A DNA stretch of 64,000 nucleotides from Aurantiacibacter sp. MUD11 (GTDB lineage Bacteria > Pseudomonadota > Alphaproteobacteria > Sphingomonadales > Sphingomonadaceae), in the NCBI RefSeq assembly GCF_026967575.1, contig NZ_CP114054.1, forward strand, positions 744,001 to 808,000, read 5' to 3'. The notes under the pieces were generated by a model. It ran no database searches, was not told the origin of the DNA, and worked only from the letters and a program-made list of their open reading frames with translations. Positions 53,941 through 62,883 of the stretch are shown here, piece after piece (the first letter of the stretch is position 1; every line of letters begins with the position of its first letter). The position numbers and the translations under genes were made by a program.

Positions 53941-54470
53941 AACGCCTTGGCCTCCTGCGCCACGCCAAGTCCGACTGGGATGACATGAGCCTGCGGGATT
54001 TCGACCGCGGCCTGAACCAGCGCGGCCGCAAGGGCGCGGCCCTGATGGGCGAACACATCATCGGCCAAGGCACCAAGTGGGACCTCGTTCTCGCCAGCCC
54101 GGCGGAGCGGGTGAAGCGCACATTGGAAGCAAGCGGCCTGCAGGTGCCCGCCCGGTTCGAGGAGGAAGCCTATCTTGCCGATGCGGCCACGCTGCTGCGG
54201 CTGCTGGCCGATTGCAACGACCGGGCAGAATCGGTGCTGCTGATGGGGCACAATCCGGGCCTGCAGGAGCTGGCGCTGGAACTGGTCGCTCCCGAAAATG
54301 AGAACGCCCTGTTCAACGAAGTCATGCAGAAGTATCCGACCGCCGCCTTCGCGCAGTTCGAACTCGATATCGACAGCTGGCGCGAGATCGCGCCGGGCTG
54401 CGGCCGGCTGGTTCACTTCGCGCGCCCACGCGACCTCGACCCCGAGCTGGGACCGCAGAGCGTCGGCTAG
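53937..54470 (+). CDS. SixA-type histidine phosphatase family protein
   Basis: A product of 177 residues. LLRHAKSDWDDMSLRDFDRGLN supplies the catalytic RH(G/A) motif near residue 7 (His8), and LMGHNPGLQELALEL holds the second catalytic His. This is the short SixA branch, which removes phosphate from phosphohistidine proteins such as Hpt domains. It starts with GTG, overlapping the helicase stop by 4 bp, so it is translationally coupled to the helicase. No Hpt partner is near. Confidence 0.92.
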   Translation: MKRLGLLRHAKSDWDDMSLRDFDRGLNQRGRKGAALMGEHIIGQGTKWDLVLASPAERVKRTLEASGLQVPARFEEEAYLADAATLLRLLADCNDRAESVLLMGHNPGLQELALELVAPENENALFNEVMQKYPTAAFAQFELDIDSWREIAPGCGRLVHFARPRDLDPELGPQSVG

Positions 54471-54763
54471 AAGCGATCCGAGACCTGCAGCCGGACGGTC
54501 CCTGCGGGCCTGATCTGGCATTCCCTGCGCGTCGATGGACGCGGCGGCTCGGTGGTCCAACTCTCCAGCCCGACAGACCAGCGGCAGCGCACAAGGCCCC
54601 ACAACAGGGCGCGGCCCTGCTGTCGGTAACCGTGCCTGGGCAGCAGGAACAGCCGACGACGGAATCCGGTTCGGGCGGAGTTTCTGGGATTGGAACCTGG
54701 CATCGGCGCACCGCGTGGCGGATCGGGACTGCAAGTGTCCGTCATCGCAAGGGGGCGCCGCAA
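54467..54763 (-). CDS. Possible small protein, weakly supported
   Basis: In the 315-bp stretch between the SixA-type gene and merR, the minus strand has an open frame of 98 residues. The last 50 residues (RALLWGLVRCRWSVGLESWTT and onwards, ending LQVSDRF) have a coding-like GC third-base pattern and two Cys, but there is no ribosome binding site or recognised domain. Upstream of it the frame is less convincing. It may be a real small protein, a decayed gene end, or noncoding. I see nothing else in this stretch except the palindrome at 54,764-54,779. Confidence 0.3.
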   Translation of the reverse strand: MRRPLAMTDTCSPDPPRGAPMPGSNPRNSARTGFRRRLFLLPRHGYRQQGRALLWGLVRCRWSVGLESWTTEPPRPSTRRECQIRPAGTVRLQVSDRF

Positions 54764-54779
54764 TCCGTAGGACTACGGA
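54764..54779. repeat. Hyphenated palindrome downstream of merR
   Basis: TCCGTAG-GA-CTACGGA is a perfect 7+7 inverted repeat with a 2-nt centre, 9 bp past the merR stop. There is no T-run in the merR reading direction, so it is not a classical terminator. It might be an operator or simply a small hairpin at the transcript end. Confidence 0.35.
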
Positions 54780-54788
54780 ATTGCCGTT

Positions 54789-55205
54789 TTACCGGGTAAG
54801 CGCGGCATCCAGTCGGCTGCGAATTCCACGCAGGCGTTCAAGCACTTGCGGCGAATTCGCGCCGTTGCTCTCCGGCGAGGGCTGCTCGGCAGCAACAGCC
54901 GTGGTTTCCGCCTTGCGCGGCGAAGTCGCAGAGCCACCCTTCAGGGCCTTCTGCGCGCCCTTCAGCGTGTAGCCTTGGCGGTTCACCAGATCGTCGATCC
55001 GTTCCACCAAGGCGACATCGTCCGGTCGGTAAAGCCTCCGCCCGCCGCTGCGCTTGAGCGGCGAGAGCATCGGGAACTGCTGCTCCCAATACCGCAACAC
55101 GTGCGGCTTGATGCCGAATGCCGCCGAGACCTCTCCGATGGTGCGCATGGCATCCGGTGCCTTGCCATCGTCGAAGCGATCGGTTGGAGGCGGCAATTCG
55201 CTCAT
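54789..55205 (-). CDS. MerR-family transcriptional regulator
   Basis: A product of 138 residues. The N-terminal winged helix (about 20-88) reads RTIGEVSAAFGIKPHVLRYWEQQFPMLSPLKRSGGRRLYRPDDV, then a dimerisation helix. There is no Cys cluster for metal sensing. The C-terminal 50 residues are acidic and Ala-rich. It overlaps ihfA by one base (55,205), continuing the rpmF-plsX-fabH-ihfA-merR order common in Alphaproteobacteria, where this MerR protein is a standard neighbour. Its ligand is unknown. Confidence 0.93.
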   Translation of the reverse strand: MSELPPPTDRFDDGKAPDAMRTIGEVSAAFGIKPHVLRYWEQQFPMLSPLKRSGGRRLYRPDDVALVERIDDLVNRQGYTLKGAQKALKGGSATSPRKAETTAVAAEQPSPESNGANSPQVLERLRGIRSRLDAALTR

Positions 55206-55510
55206 CAGCCTTGCGCGATGCGCTCTTTCAGCTTCTGGCTGGCACGGAACGTCATGACCCGGCGCGGCGTGATCGGCACTTCGACACCCGTCTTCGGGTT
55301 GCGGCCGATGCGTTCCTTCTTGTCGCGCAGGATAAAGCTGCCGAATCCGGAGATCTTGACGTTTTCGCCATCGGTCATGGCGTCACACATCTTGGCGAGA
55401 ATGGCTTCGACCAAGTCCAGGCTCTCGGCCCGGGAAAAGCCCATCTTATGATTGATTGTCTCGGCGAGATCGGCCCGGGTCAACGTTCCCACGGATCGCA
55501 TAACGTTCAT
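55205..55510 (-). CDS. ihfA: Integration host factor alpha subunit
   Basis: A product of 101 residues, the DNA-bending nucleoid protein that pairs with Ihf[30 protein letters not shown] is the N-terminal helix pair and [23 protein letters not shown] contains the beta-arm with the Pro that intercalates DNA. AGGAGAGGG precedes the ATG at 55,510. It overlaps merR by one base. fabH ends 96 bp upstream, so a secondary promoter may exist there. Confidence 0.96.
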   Translation of the reverse strand: MNVMRSVGTLTRADLAETINHKMGFSRAESLDLVEAILAKMCDAMTDGENVKISGFGSFILRDKKERIGRNPKTGVEVPITPRRVMTFRASQKLKERIAQG

Positions 55511-55606
55511 GCGTCCCTCTCCTTATTTTATCTCGCGACCCGATCACGAGCATGTAGGAAAGAGCACTCAAGCGCAAGGTTTCATGGGCTTTTCGGGGGA
55601 AAAATC

Positions 55607-56568
<962 letters not shown>

Positions 56569-56572
<4 letters not shown>

Positions 56573-57645
56573 TTAGCCCCCGCGCTGTCCGTCGTCGCCG
56601 ACCCATTGTGGCTTTCGCGCAGGGCGTCTTCGCCAAGCGCAGCAAGGTCGGCGGTAATCCGGCGGGTAATGTCGGCTTCCAGCATCCGCGCCGTAACCGC
56701 CACCGCATTGGCGACGCCCTGCGCATTGGCGCTGCCATGCGACTTCACGATCACGCCGTTGAGGCCGAGGAAGACCCCGCCGTTGTGATTGTTGGGATCG
56801 AGGTGGTGCTTCAGCAGTTCGGTCGCCGGACGCGACACGAGGAAGCCGAACTTCGAACGCAGCGAGGACGAGAAGGCGGTCTTCAGCAGGTCGGTCACGA
56901 AGCGCGCCGTGCCCTCGATCGCCTTGAGGGCGATGTTGCCGGAGAAGCCGTCCGTCACCACCACGTCCACTTCACCGCGGTTGATCTTGTCGCTTTCGAT
57001 GAAGCCGTCGAACTGCAGGGCGAGATCGGTGGCTTCCTGCAGCGCGGCTGCGGCATCGCGCAGCGCATCGGTGCCCTTGATATCCTCGGTGCCGATGTTC
57101 AGCAGGCGCACACGCGGCTTGTCGAAACCCGTGACAATCCGCGAATATGCGGCGCCCATGATGGCGTATTGCACCAGGTTGCGGGCATCCGCCTCGGTGT
57201 TCGCGCCAAGGTCGAGCATGACCACGTCGTGCTCTTTCAGCGTGGGCAGGAGCGCGGCCAGCGCGGGCCGGTCAATGCCGGGCATGGTGCGCAGGGCCAG
57301 CTTGCTCATCGCCATCAGCGCGCCGGTGTTGCCGGCACTGACGGCGGCGCCGGCCTTGCCGTCCTTCACCGCCTGGATGGCGAGGCCCATGCTGGTGGTC
57401 TTGGCACGACGCAGCGCGCGGCTGGGCTTCTCGTCGCCCGCCACCACATCCTCGCAGTGGAGTATTTCGGATGCCTCGCGCATGCCGGGATGATCGTCGA
57501 GCGCGGCCTTGATCCGCTCCTCGTCACCCACCAGCAGGAATTTGAACTTGTCGTGGCGACGACGCGCCAGGGCAGCACCTTCGACCATGACGCGCACGCC
57601 ATGGTCCCCGCCCATCGCATCGACCGCGATACGGGGCAGGCTCAT
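56569..57645 (-). CDS. plsX: Phosphate acyltransferase PlsX
   Basis: A product of 358 residues. It turns acyl-ACP into acyl-phosphate for phospholipid synthesis, together with PlsY and PlsC. It starts [14 protein letters not shown], with [31 protein letters not shown] and [11 protein letters not shown] as family marks. It starts 30 nt after rpmF and overlaps fabH by 4 bp, the usual order that links ribosomal protein L32, phospholipid and fatty-acid initiation. Confidence 0.97.
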
Positions 57646-57675
57646 GGACGTACGCTCCTCGGTCCGAAAGGGGCT

Positions 57676-57858
57676 TTAGAGACCCTTGGGCTCAACGACC
57701 TGGCGGCCGTTGTAGTGGCCGCAAGCATTGCAAAGCATGTGCGGACGCTTCAGCTCGCCACAGTTGGAGCATTCGTGGAAGGCTTCGACCTTCAGCGAAT
57801 CGTGCGCCCGGCGATTGCCCCGGCGATGCGGCGAAACTTTTCTTTTAGGGACAGCCAT
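57676..57858 (-). CDS. rpmF: 50S ribosomal protein L32
   Basis: A product of 60 residues. The basic N-terminus [20 protein letters not shown] is typical of L32. Cys-x2-Cys pairs in [22 protein letters not shown] form a zinc ribbon, so this is the zinc-binding form. It starts the plsX-fabH operon; 195 bp upstream, before the divergent MAPEG gene, should hold the promoter. Confidence 0.97.
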   Translation of the reverse strand: MAVPKRKVSPHRRGNRRAHDSLKVEAFHECSNCGELKRPHMLCNACGHYNGRQVVEPKGL

Positions 57859-58053
57859 TGCGGCACCTGTTCCTTGAATACGTGCAAAATCTGTTCGGAG
57901 CCGCCCTAGGCGAAGCCGGTCCGGTGCGCAAGCGCGCCAGCCACAGCCTGTCCGTCGGTACGGCGAAGGCGCGCGCTATAGCGATTTCTCACGAGGTTGC
58001 AAGCACGCGCGACCCGGATTAGCCAGCAGATGGGACACAGGAGGGAATATTCA

Positions 58054-58449
58054 ATGGCGGAACTGCACATCACCCTGCTTAGCGCAGGCCTCGCGGCACT
58101 CATCAACCTGTGGTTGTCGATGCGCTGCGGCAAGGCACGACAGGCAGCGAAGGTTGCGCATGGCGACGGCGGCGACGTGGCGCTTGGGCGGCACATGCGC
58201 GCCCATGCCAATTTCGCCGAATATACACCGATCGCGCTGGTGCTGATCCTGGTGCTGGAACTGTCCGGTCAGGCCGGCTGGCTGCTCGGAAGCACCGCGC
58301 TGGTATTCCTGCTGGGCCGCGTGCTGCACGCCATCGGCATGCAGGATGAAAAGCCTGCCTTGCCCCGCATGCTGGGCATGATGACGACGATGCTGCCCTA
58401 CCTGATCTGGATCGTCTGGGCGGCGCTTGTCGCCTTCGAGGTGGTCTAG
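58054..58449 (+). CDS. MAPEG family membrane protein
   Basis: A product of 131 residues with four membrane helices (about 3-22, 55-72, 78-93, 105-125). GDGGDVALGRHMRAHANFAEYTP is the conserved loop of the MAPEG family, whose members handle glutathione and eicosanoid-like substrates in eukaryotes and are mostly uncharacterised in bacteria. AGGAGGG lies 8 nt before the ATG at 58,054. It ends with a 4-bp overlap tail to tail with the metallo-hydrolase. Confidence 0.9.
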   Translation: MAELHITLLSAGLAALINLWLSMRCGKARQAAKVAHGDGGDVALGRHMRAHANFAEYTPIALVLILVLELSGQAGWLLGSTALVFLLGRVLHAIGMQDEKPALPRMLGMMTTMLPYLIWIVWAALVAFEVV

Positions 58450-59111
58450 CCGCGAGCCGCCATCGCGGCATCGCTGACGAACTGGTTGGTCTGCCGCTCG
58501 TGACCGAAGGTGCTGGTGGGGCCATGCCCCGGCACGAAGGTCACGCCATCGCCTAGTGGCCAGAGCTTCTGGGTGATCGCGTCGAGCAAGTCCTGATGGT
58601 TGCCCATGGGGAAATCGGTGCGCCCGATACTGCCCTGGAACAGCACGTCGCCGACAAAGGCGAAATTGGTGGGCCGATGGAAGAAGACCACGTGGCCCGG
58701 CGTGTGCCCAGGACAATGGATCACCTCCATCTCCACCTCGCCGAATGTGACGGTATCGCCGTCCTTCAGCCAGCGGTCGGGCTCGAACACTTCGCACTGC
58801 ATCTGGAAACGCGGACCATCGTCTTCGAGGCGGCTGATCCAGAAGCGGTCGTCCTCGTGCGGGCCTTCGATCGGCAGGCCCAGTTCCTTGGCCAGCATAC
58901 CCGCCTGTCCGCAGTGGTCGGCATGGCCGTGGGTGAGGAGGATCTTCTCCAGCGTCACCCCGGCCCGTGCCACGGCGTCCTTCAGCCTGTCGAGGTCGCC
59001 GCCGGGATCGACCAGCACGCCGCGCATGGTCTTGGAACACCATACCAGCGAGCAGTTCTGCTGGAAGGCGGTAACGGGAATGATGGCGGCGCGGATCGGT
59101 GCTTCTTGCAT
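58446..59111 (-). CDS. MBL-fold metallo-hydrolase, glyoxalase II-like
   Basis: A product of 221 residues with the metallo-beta-lactamase fold. The HxHxDH zinc motif is LLTHGHADHCGQAG (near residue 60), followed by VIHCPGHTPGHVVFFH and FVGDVLFQGSIGRTD, and a final VPGHGPTSTFGHE. This matches the glyoxalase II-like group that hydrolyses thioesters, although the exact substrate is not shown. It is convergent with the MAPEG gene. Confidence 0.93.
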   Translation of the reverse strand: MQEAPIRAAIIPVTAFQQNCSLVWCSKTMRGVLVDPGGDLDRLKDAVARAGVTLEKILLTHGHADHCGQAGMLAKELGLPIEGPHEDDRFWISRLEDDGPRFQMQCEVFEPDRWLKDGDTVTFGEVEMEVIHCPGHTPGHVVFFHRPTNFAFVGDVLFQGSIGRTDFPMGNHQDLLDAITQKLWPLGDGVTFVPGHGPTSTFGHERQTNQFVSDAAMAARG

Positions 59112-59162
59112 GGCTGGTTACGTGGCGGTGACGTGGGCAGGATGCAAGCCTAGAAGGCGGGC

Positions 59163-59621
59163 ATGAACGAACTGACCTATCGCGAGGCCAGCATGGCCGA
59201 CCTGCCCTTCCTCGACGCGCTGATCGAGGCCGACGAGGTGGCCGCCGCGCGCGACATCGCCCCGCCCGACAACCACGGCCAACAGCAGGAGGCGATGCGG
59301 GCGATAGAAGCCGATCCCAATCACGAATTGTGGATAGTCGAACTGGACGGTACGCCCGTCGCCAGCTTCCAGCTCAGCTACCTGCCCGGCGTATCCCGCA
59401 AGGGCGCCTGGCGCGGCCAGATCGAGAGCGTGCGGGTCACGCCCGAGCTGCGCGGCAAGGGCGTGGGTGCGGCGATGATGCGCTGGGCGATTGCGCGCTG
59501 CGAGGAGCGAGGCTGCGGGGTGGTGCAACTGACCAGCGACGTGAATCGTCCGGACGCGCACCGGTTTTACGAAAGGCTCGGCTTCTCGGCGACTCACGCC
59601 GGGTTCAAGCTGCGGCTCTGA
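59163..59621 (+). CDS. GNAT-family N-acetyltransferase
   Basis: A product of 152 residues. The acetyl-CoA-binding motif A is ESVRVTPELRGKGVGAAMMRWAIARC (Arg/Gln-x-x-Gly-x-Gly/Ala at about 101-108), followed by QLTSDVNRPDAHRFYERLGF, the motif B region. The N-terminal part MNELTYREASMADLPFLDALI is usual for the family. The substrate cannot be told. It is divergent from the metallo-hydrolase, with about 50 bp between their starts. Confidence 0.93.
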   Translation: MNELTYREASMADLPFLDALIEADEVAAARDIAPPDNHGQQQEAMRAIEADPNHELWIVELDGTPVASFQLSYLPGVSRKGAWRGQIESVRVTPELRGKGVGAAMMRWAIARCEERGCGVVQLTSDVNRPDAHRFYERLGFSATHAGFKLRL

Positions 59622-59702
59622 TCGATCGGTGACACCGGACTGGACCATCTTCACGAGAAGAGGCACACAAGTCAGGGGTCGCGGGTAACAGGGGGTATAT
59701 CA

Positions 59703-60116
59703 ATGGCAATCAAGGACGATGTGCTCGCGTTTTTCGACGCCTGCGAAACCGGCAAGGGATGGGCTGTCTGCAAGCAGTGGTGCAAGCCCGATGCCGGCTT
59801 TTCGGCACAAGCGGACGCGCTGGCGGATGTGAGCACCCTGGAAGGCTATACGGACTGGATGGCCGGCATGGCCGGACTGATGCCCGACGCCCGCTATGAC
59901 ATGCTGGCCTTCGGTCATGACGAGGAACGCGGAGCCATCAGCGCGGCAGCTGTCTTCCATGGCACACACACCGGCGAAGGTGGCCCCGTACCGCCCACGG
60001 GCAAGGCGGCGGCTTCCGACTACTGCTATGTCATCAAGCTGGAAGACGGGAAGATCAGCCACATGACCAAGATCTGGAACGACGTGCAGGCCTTGCGGCA
60101 GATTGGCTGGGCCTAG
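59703..60116 (+). CDS. NTF2-like / SnoaL-like protein
   Basis: A cytoplasmic product of 137 residues with the small alpha+beta barrel of the NTF2-like superfamily: an N-terminal helical pair (DDVLAFFDACETGKGWAVCKQWC), then strands ending FGHDEERGAISAAAVFHGTHTGEG and a C-terminal ISHMTKIWNDVQALRQIGWA. There is no signal peptide, unlike the two similar proteins at 48.6 and 50.7 kb. Function not assignable. It is convergent with the S24 repressor by a 4-bp overlap. Confidence 0.85.
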   Translation: MAIKDDVLAFFDACETGKGWAVCKQWCKPDAGFSAQADALADVSTLEGYTDWMAGMAGLMPDARYDMLAFGHDEERGAISAAAVFHGTHTGEGGPVPPTGKAAASDYCYVIKLEDGKISHMTKIWNDVQALRQIGWA

Positions 60117-60748
60117 ACCCGCCCACTCTTCCACACCACACGGCCGATCACGGCGAACTCGTCGGCGCTGACGTCGATCGGTGGATAGGCGAGGTTCTGG
60201 CTAAGCAGCGAGAAGCGCCCGCCGCCTTTGCTGGCGACGCGCTTCACCAGCAGCACGTCGTCCAGGCGCACGACATGCACGCCGTCGCGGAAGGGCGCCT
60301 CACGGCTGTCGACCAGCACCTCGTCTCCTTCGCGCAGCAGCGGTTCCATCGAATCACCGACCACCCGAATGGCGGATAGCTGCGCGCCATCAAGGCCCTG
60401 TTCGGCCAGCCAGCGGCGCGAGAAGCGGAAGGCGTCGAAAACCTTTTCCTGCGCTCCGGATGTACCCGGCCCGGCCGAGGCATCGACATCGAGGCGCGGC
60501 ACTTCGACCCACTCCGAATCGCTTCGCGGAGCGTAGGAATTTTCCTTAGGCCCACCCAATTCGCGTTCCGGCACACCGAGGAACTGCGCCAGCGTGCGCC
60601 GGTCCTCTTCTTCCAGCTTCTTGGGGCTTCCCTTGGTGATATACTGCTGAAGATACGTAGGATTGCGCGAAAGCATCCGGGACAGGGCAGCGAGGCTCAC
60701 GCCCTTTTCCTTGGCCAACTCTGACAGTCTTTCACGCGGATCCATCAT
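60113..60748 (-). CDS. S24/LexA-like self-cleaving-type repressor with XRE domain
   Basis: A product of 211 residues. Residues 1-55 form an XRE-like HTH (LSELAKEKGVSLAALSRML, then TYLQQYITKG). The C-terminal peptidase S24 domain (about 100-211) has VVGDSMEP with the nucleophile Ser133 and LLVKRV with the Lys169 general base. An Ala-Gly pair in the linker (A92-G93, in SAGPG) is a possible self-cleavage site, as in LexA. Such proteins often respond to DNA damage or stress. Two adjacent ATGs exist at 60,748 and 60,745. Repeats upstream are a plausible operator. Confidence 0.92.
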   Translation of the reverse strand: MMDPRERLSELAKEKGVSLAALSRMLSRNPTYLQQYITKGSPKKLEEEDRRTLAQFLGVPERELGGPKENSYAPRSDSEWVEVPRLDVDASAGPGTSGAQEKVFDAFRFSRRWLAEQGLDGAQLSAIRVVGDSMEPLLREGDEVLVDSREAPFRDGVHVVRLDDVLLVKRVASKGGGRFSLLSQNLAYPPIDVSADEFAVIGRVVWKSGRV

Positions 60749-60752
60749 TCGC

Positions 60753-60810
60753 TTCCTATCTCTCGCAAGAAATTCTTCCTATACGATGTATTTTTCCTAG
60801 ACAAGTAGGA
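60753..60810. promoter_or_regulatory. TTCCTA repeats and TCCTA/TAGGA inverted repeat upstream of the S24 repressor
   Basis: TTCCTA occurs at 60,753-60,758, 60,776-60,781 and 60,794-60,799, and the last is part of the inverted repeat TCCTA-GACAAG-TAGGA (60,795-60,810). They lie between the repressor start and the divergent small gene at 60,888. This is a plausible operator region for autoregulation, but the claim rests on position and repetition only. Confidence 0.4.
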
Positions 60811-60887
60811 TTTGGCGGGCAACCAATAGCGTCATCGAGTCGCGTATGTGACCGATACAAAACGAAATCAGGAGGAGGGTTCGCACC

Positions 60888-61076
60888 ATGCTCATCCGTA
60901 AAATCGAAGTATTCCTGCGTCACACGCGCATGCCGCCCACCAAGTTCGGTCGCCTGGCGACTCGCGATCCCCGCTTCGTGCTCGACTTGCGCAATGGCCG
61001 CACACCCCGACCCTCCACGGAAAGACGGGTAGAGCATTTCATGAACGAATATCGGGAGGCCACTGGTGCATTCTGA
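60888..61076 (+). CDS. Small HTH-like conserved protein
   Basis: A product of 62 residues with a strong GGAGGAGGG ribosome site. KFGRLATRDPRFVLDLRNGRTPRPSTERRVEHFMNEY looks like a short Cro-like helix-turn-helix, of a type I recall as conserved and hypothetical in Alphaproteobacteria. It is divergent from the S24 repressor and overlaps the next gene by 11 bp, so it is coupled to it. Function unknown; DNA binding is an inference. Confidence 0.8.
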   Translation: MLIRKIEVFLRHTRMPPTKFGRLATRDPRFVLDLRNGRTPRPSTERRVEHFMNEYREATGAF

Positions 61077-61422
61077 TTCCATCACCCCGCCCCCGGCCAG
61101 GCGCCACATCAAGCGCGGCCCGCGCGAACTGCTAGCCGATGCCCTGCTGACGCTGGCCGAGCGCAAGGGCCGCATCACCCGGCACGAGGAAAAGAGCTGG
61201 GCCAGCATCACCTTCGCCGGCACCCGGCACCGGGTAGAACTGCTGTTCGAAGGTGAAGATGCCACCGACGCGGGCGAGTGCTTCATCGCCTTCCTGCCCG
61301 AACACGAATTCACCATCCGCGGCCAACTGGTCGCCGATGCGGCAGTGGTCGAAGTCGACAGCCGGGTAGAGCCGCCGCAGCTGCGGGTAAGCTGCGAGGT
61401 CCTGCTGCTCGAGGAGAGCTAG
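61066..61422 (+). CDS. Hypothetical protein coupled to the small HTH-like gene
   Basis: A product of 118 residues starting at GTG 61,066, which overlaps the small HTH-like gene by 11 bp and has GGGAGG upstream. The first 20 residues are basic. A helical segment with an acidic face follows (LLADALLTLAERKGRITRHEEK), then strands such as WASITFAGTRHRVELLFEGE and CEVLLLEES. I recognise no family. The gene pair and the repressor may form one small regulatory cluster. It ends convergently 3 bp from the aldehyde dehydrogenase gene. Confidence 0.75.
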   Translation: MHSDSITPPPARRHIKRGPRELLADALLTLAERKGRITRHEEKSWASITFAGTRHRVELLFEGEDATDAGECFIAFLPEHEFTIRGQLVADAAVVEVDSRVEPPQLRVSCEVLLLEES

Positions 61423-61425
61423 GCC

Positions 61426-62862
61426 CTAGGCGCGGCGGATCACGAGGTTCCGGATCTCGGTCATGTCGTCCATGGCAAAGCGAATGCCTTCGCGGCCGAG
61501 ACCGGAATCCTTCACCCCGCCATAGGGCATGTTGTCCACGCGGTAGGACGAGACATCGTTCACCACCACGCCGCCTACGTCCAGCGTGTCCCACGCGTCC
61601 AGCACCTGGTGGATATCGCGCGTGAAAATGCCCGCCTGCAGGCCGAACTTGGAATTGTTCACCTGCTCCAGCGCCTCGTAGAAGTCGGAGAACTTCGACA
61701 GGTTGGCCAGCGGCCCAAAAGCCTCTTCCCAGTTGGCGTCGGCATTGGTCGGCACGTCTTCCAGCAGCGTCGCTTCCAGCATCGCGCCTTCCAGCCCGCC
61801 ACCGCACAGCAGCTTTGCGCCCTGCTCCACCGCCGAGTCGATCCAGCCCTTCAGACGCTGGGCTTCCTTTTCCGAGATCATCGGCCCGATGAAGGTATCG
61901 CGGTCCTTCGGATCGCCCGCCACCAGCGTCTTGGTCTTGGCGACCAGCATGTCCTTGAAGGTGTCGTAGATGTCTTCGTGGATGATGATGCGCTGCACGC
62001 CGATGCAGCTCTGGCCGGACTGGTAAAAGGCTCCGAAGATGATCCGCGCCAGCGCGTGATCGAGGTCGGCATCCTTGTCGACGATCACCGCCGCATTGCC
62101 GCCCAGTTCCAGAATCACCGGCTTCTTGCCCGCCTTGGCCTTCAGATCCCAGCCCACGCCGGGGGAACCGGTGAAGCTGAGCAGCTTGAGCCGTTCATCC
62201 ACCGTGAACAGGTCGGCCCCGTCGCGGCTGGCGGGCAGGATTGAGAAGGCACCTTCCGGCAGGTCCGTCTCCGCCAGCACTTCCCCCATGATCAATGCGC
62301 CGAGCGGTGTCTTGGACGCGGGCTTCATCACGAACGGACAGCCCACGGCAATGGCCGGTGCGATCTTGTGCGCGGCCAGGTTCAGCGGGAAGTTGAACGG
62401 CGAGATGAAGCTGCACGGGCCGATCGGCACGCGCTTCCACATTCCCATGTAGCCCTTGGCGCGCGCGGAAATGTCCAGCGGCTGGACCTCTCCGTAATTG
62501 CGCGTCGATTCCTCGGCGGCAATCTTGAAGGTGTCGATCAGCCGGTCGACCTCGCCCTCGGCATCCTTGATCGGCTTGCCCGCCTCCACGCACAACGAAT
62601 AGGCCAGCTCGTCATAGCGTTCGCGGAACCGCTTCACGCAGTGTTCGAGCACGGCCTGAAGTTCGAAGCTGTGCCATCTGGGCCATCGGCTCCGCCGCGC
62701 GCACGGCACCCGGCAATGCTGTCCTCGGATCACGTTTCCGGGGTGCCAGCGCGGTGCGGAAGGCGACTTCGCGGTGTACTTGTCCGTCACCTCCAGGTCG
62801 GTGTTGGGCTGCCACTGCCTTGTTGTTGAGGTAGAGCGGGTAAACGTCTTTCAGTTGGGCAT
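61426..62862 (-). CDS. Aldehyde dehydrogenase family protein, 5' end frameshifted
   Basis: From about 62,670 to 61,426 it is a clean aldehyde dehydrogenase: SFISPFNFPLNLAAHKIAPA, LSFTGSPGVGW, ELGGNAAVIVDKDADL with the active Glu, and FGAFYQSGQSCIGVQRIII with the catalytic Cys. The C-terminal DNMPYGGVKDSGLGREG is usual. The N-terminal 60 residues are split between two frames: LKDVYPLYLNN in one, VTDKY in another, then EVAFRTAL. The likely start is the ATG at 62,862 after AGGAGG, giving about 478 residues after about four or five single-base corrections. The family oxidises aldehydes with NAD(P), and this shape resembles glyceraldehyde-3-phosphate- or succinate-semialdehyde-type enzymes. It follows the synthase-like gene, which should be in the same operon. 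Confidence 0.8.
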
Positions 62863-62883
62863 CGGGTCCTCCTGAGGGCCGAC

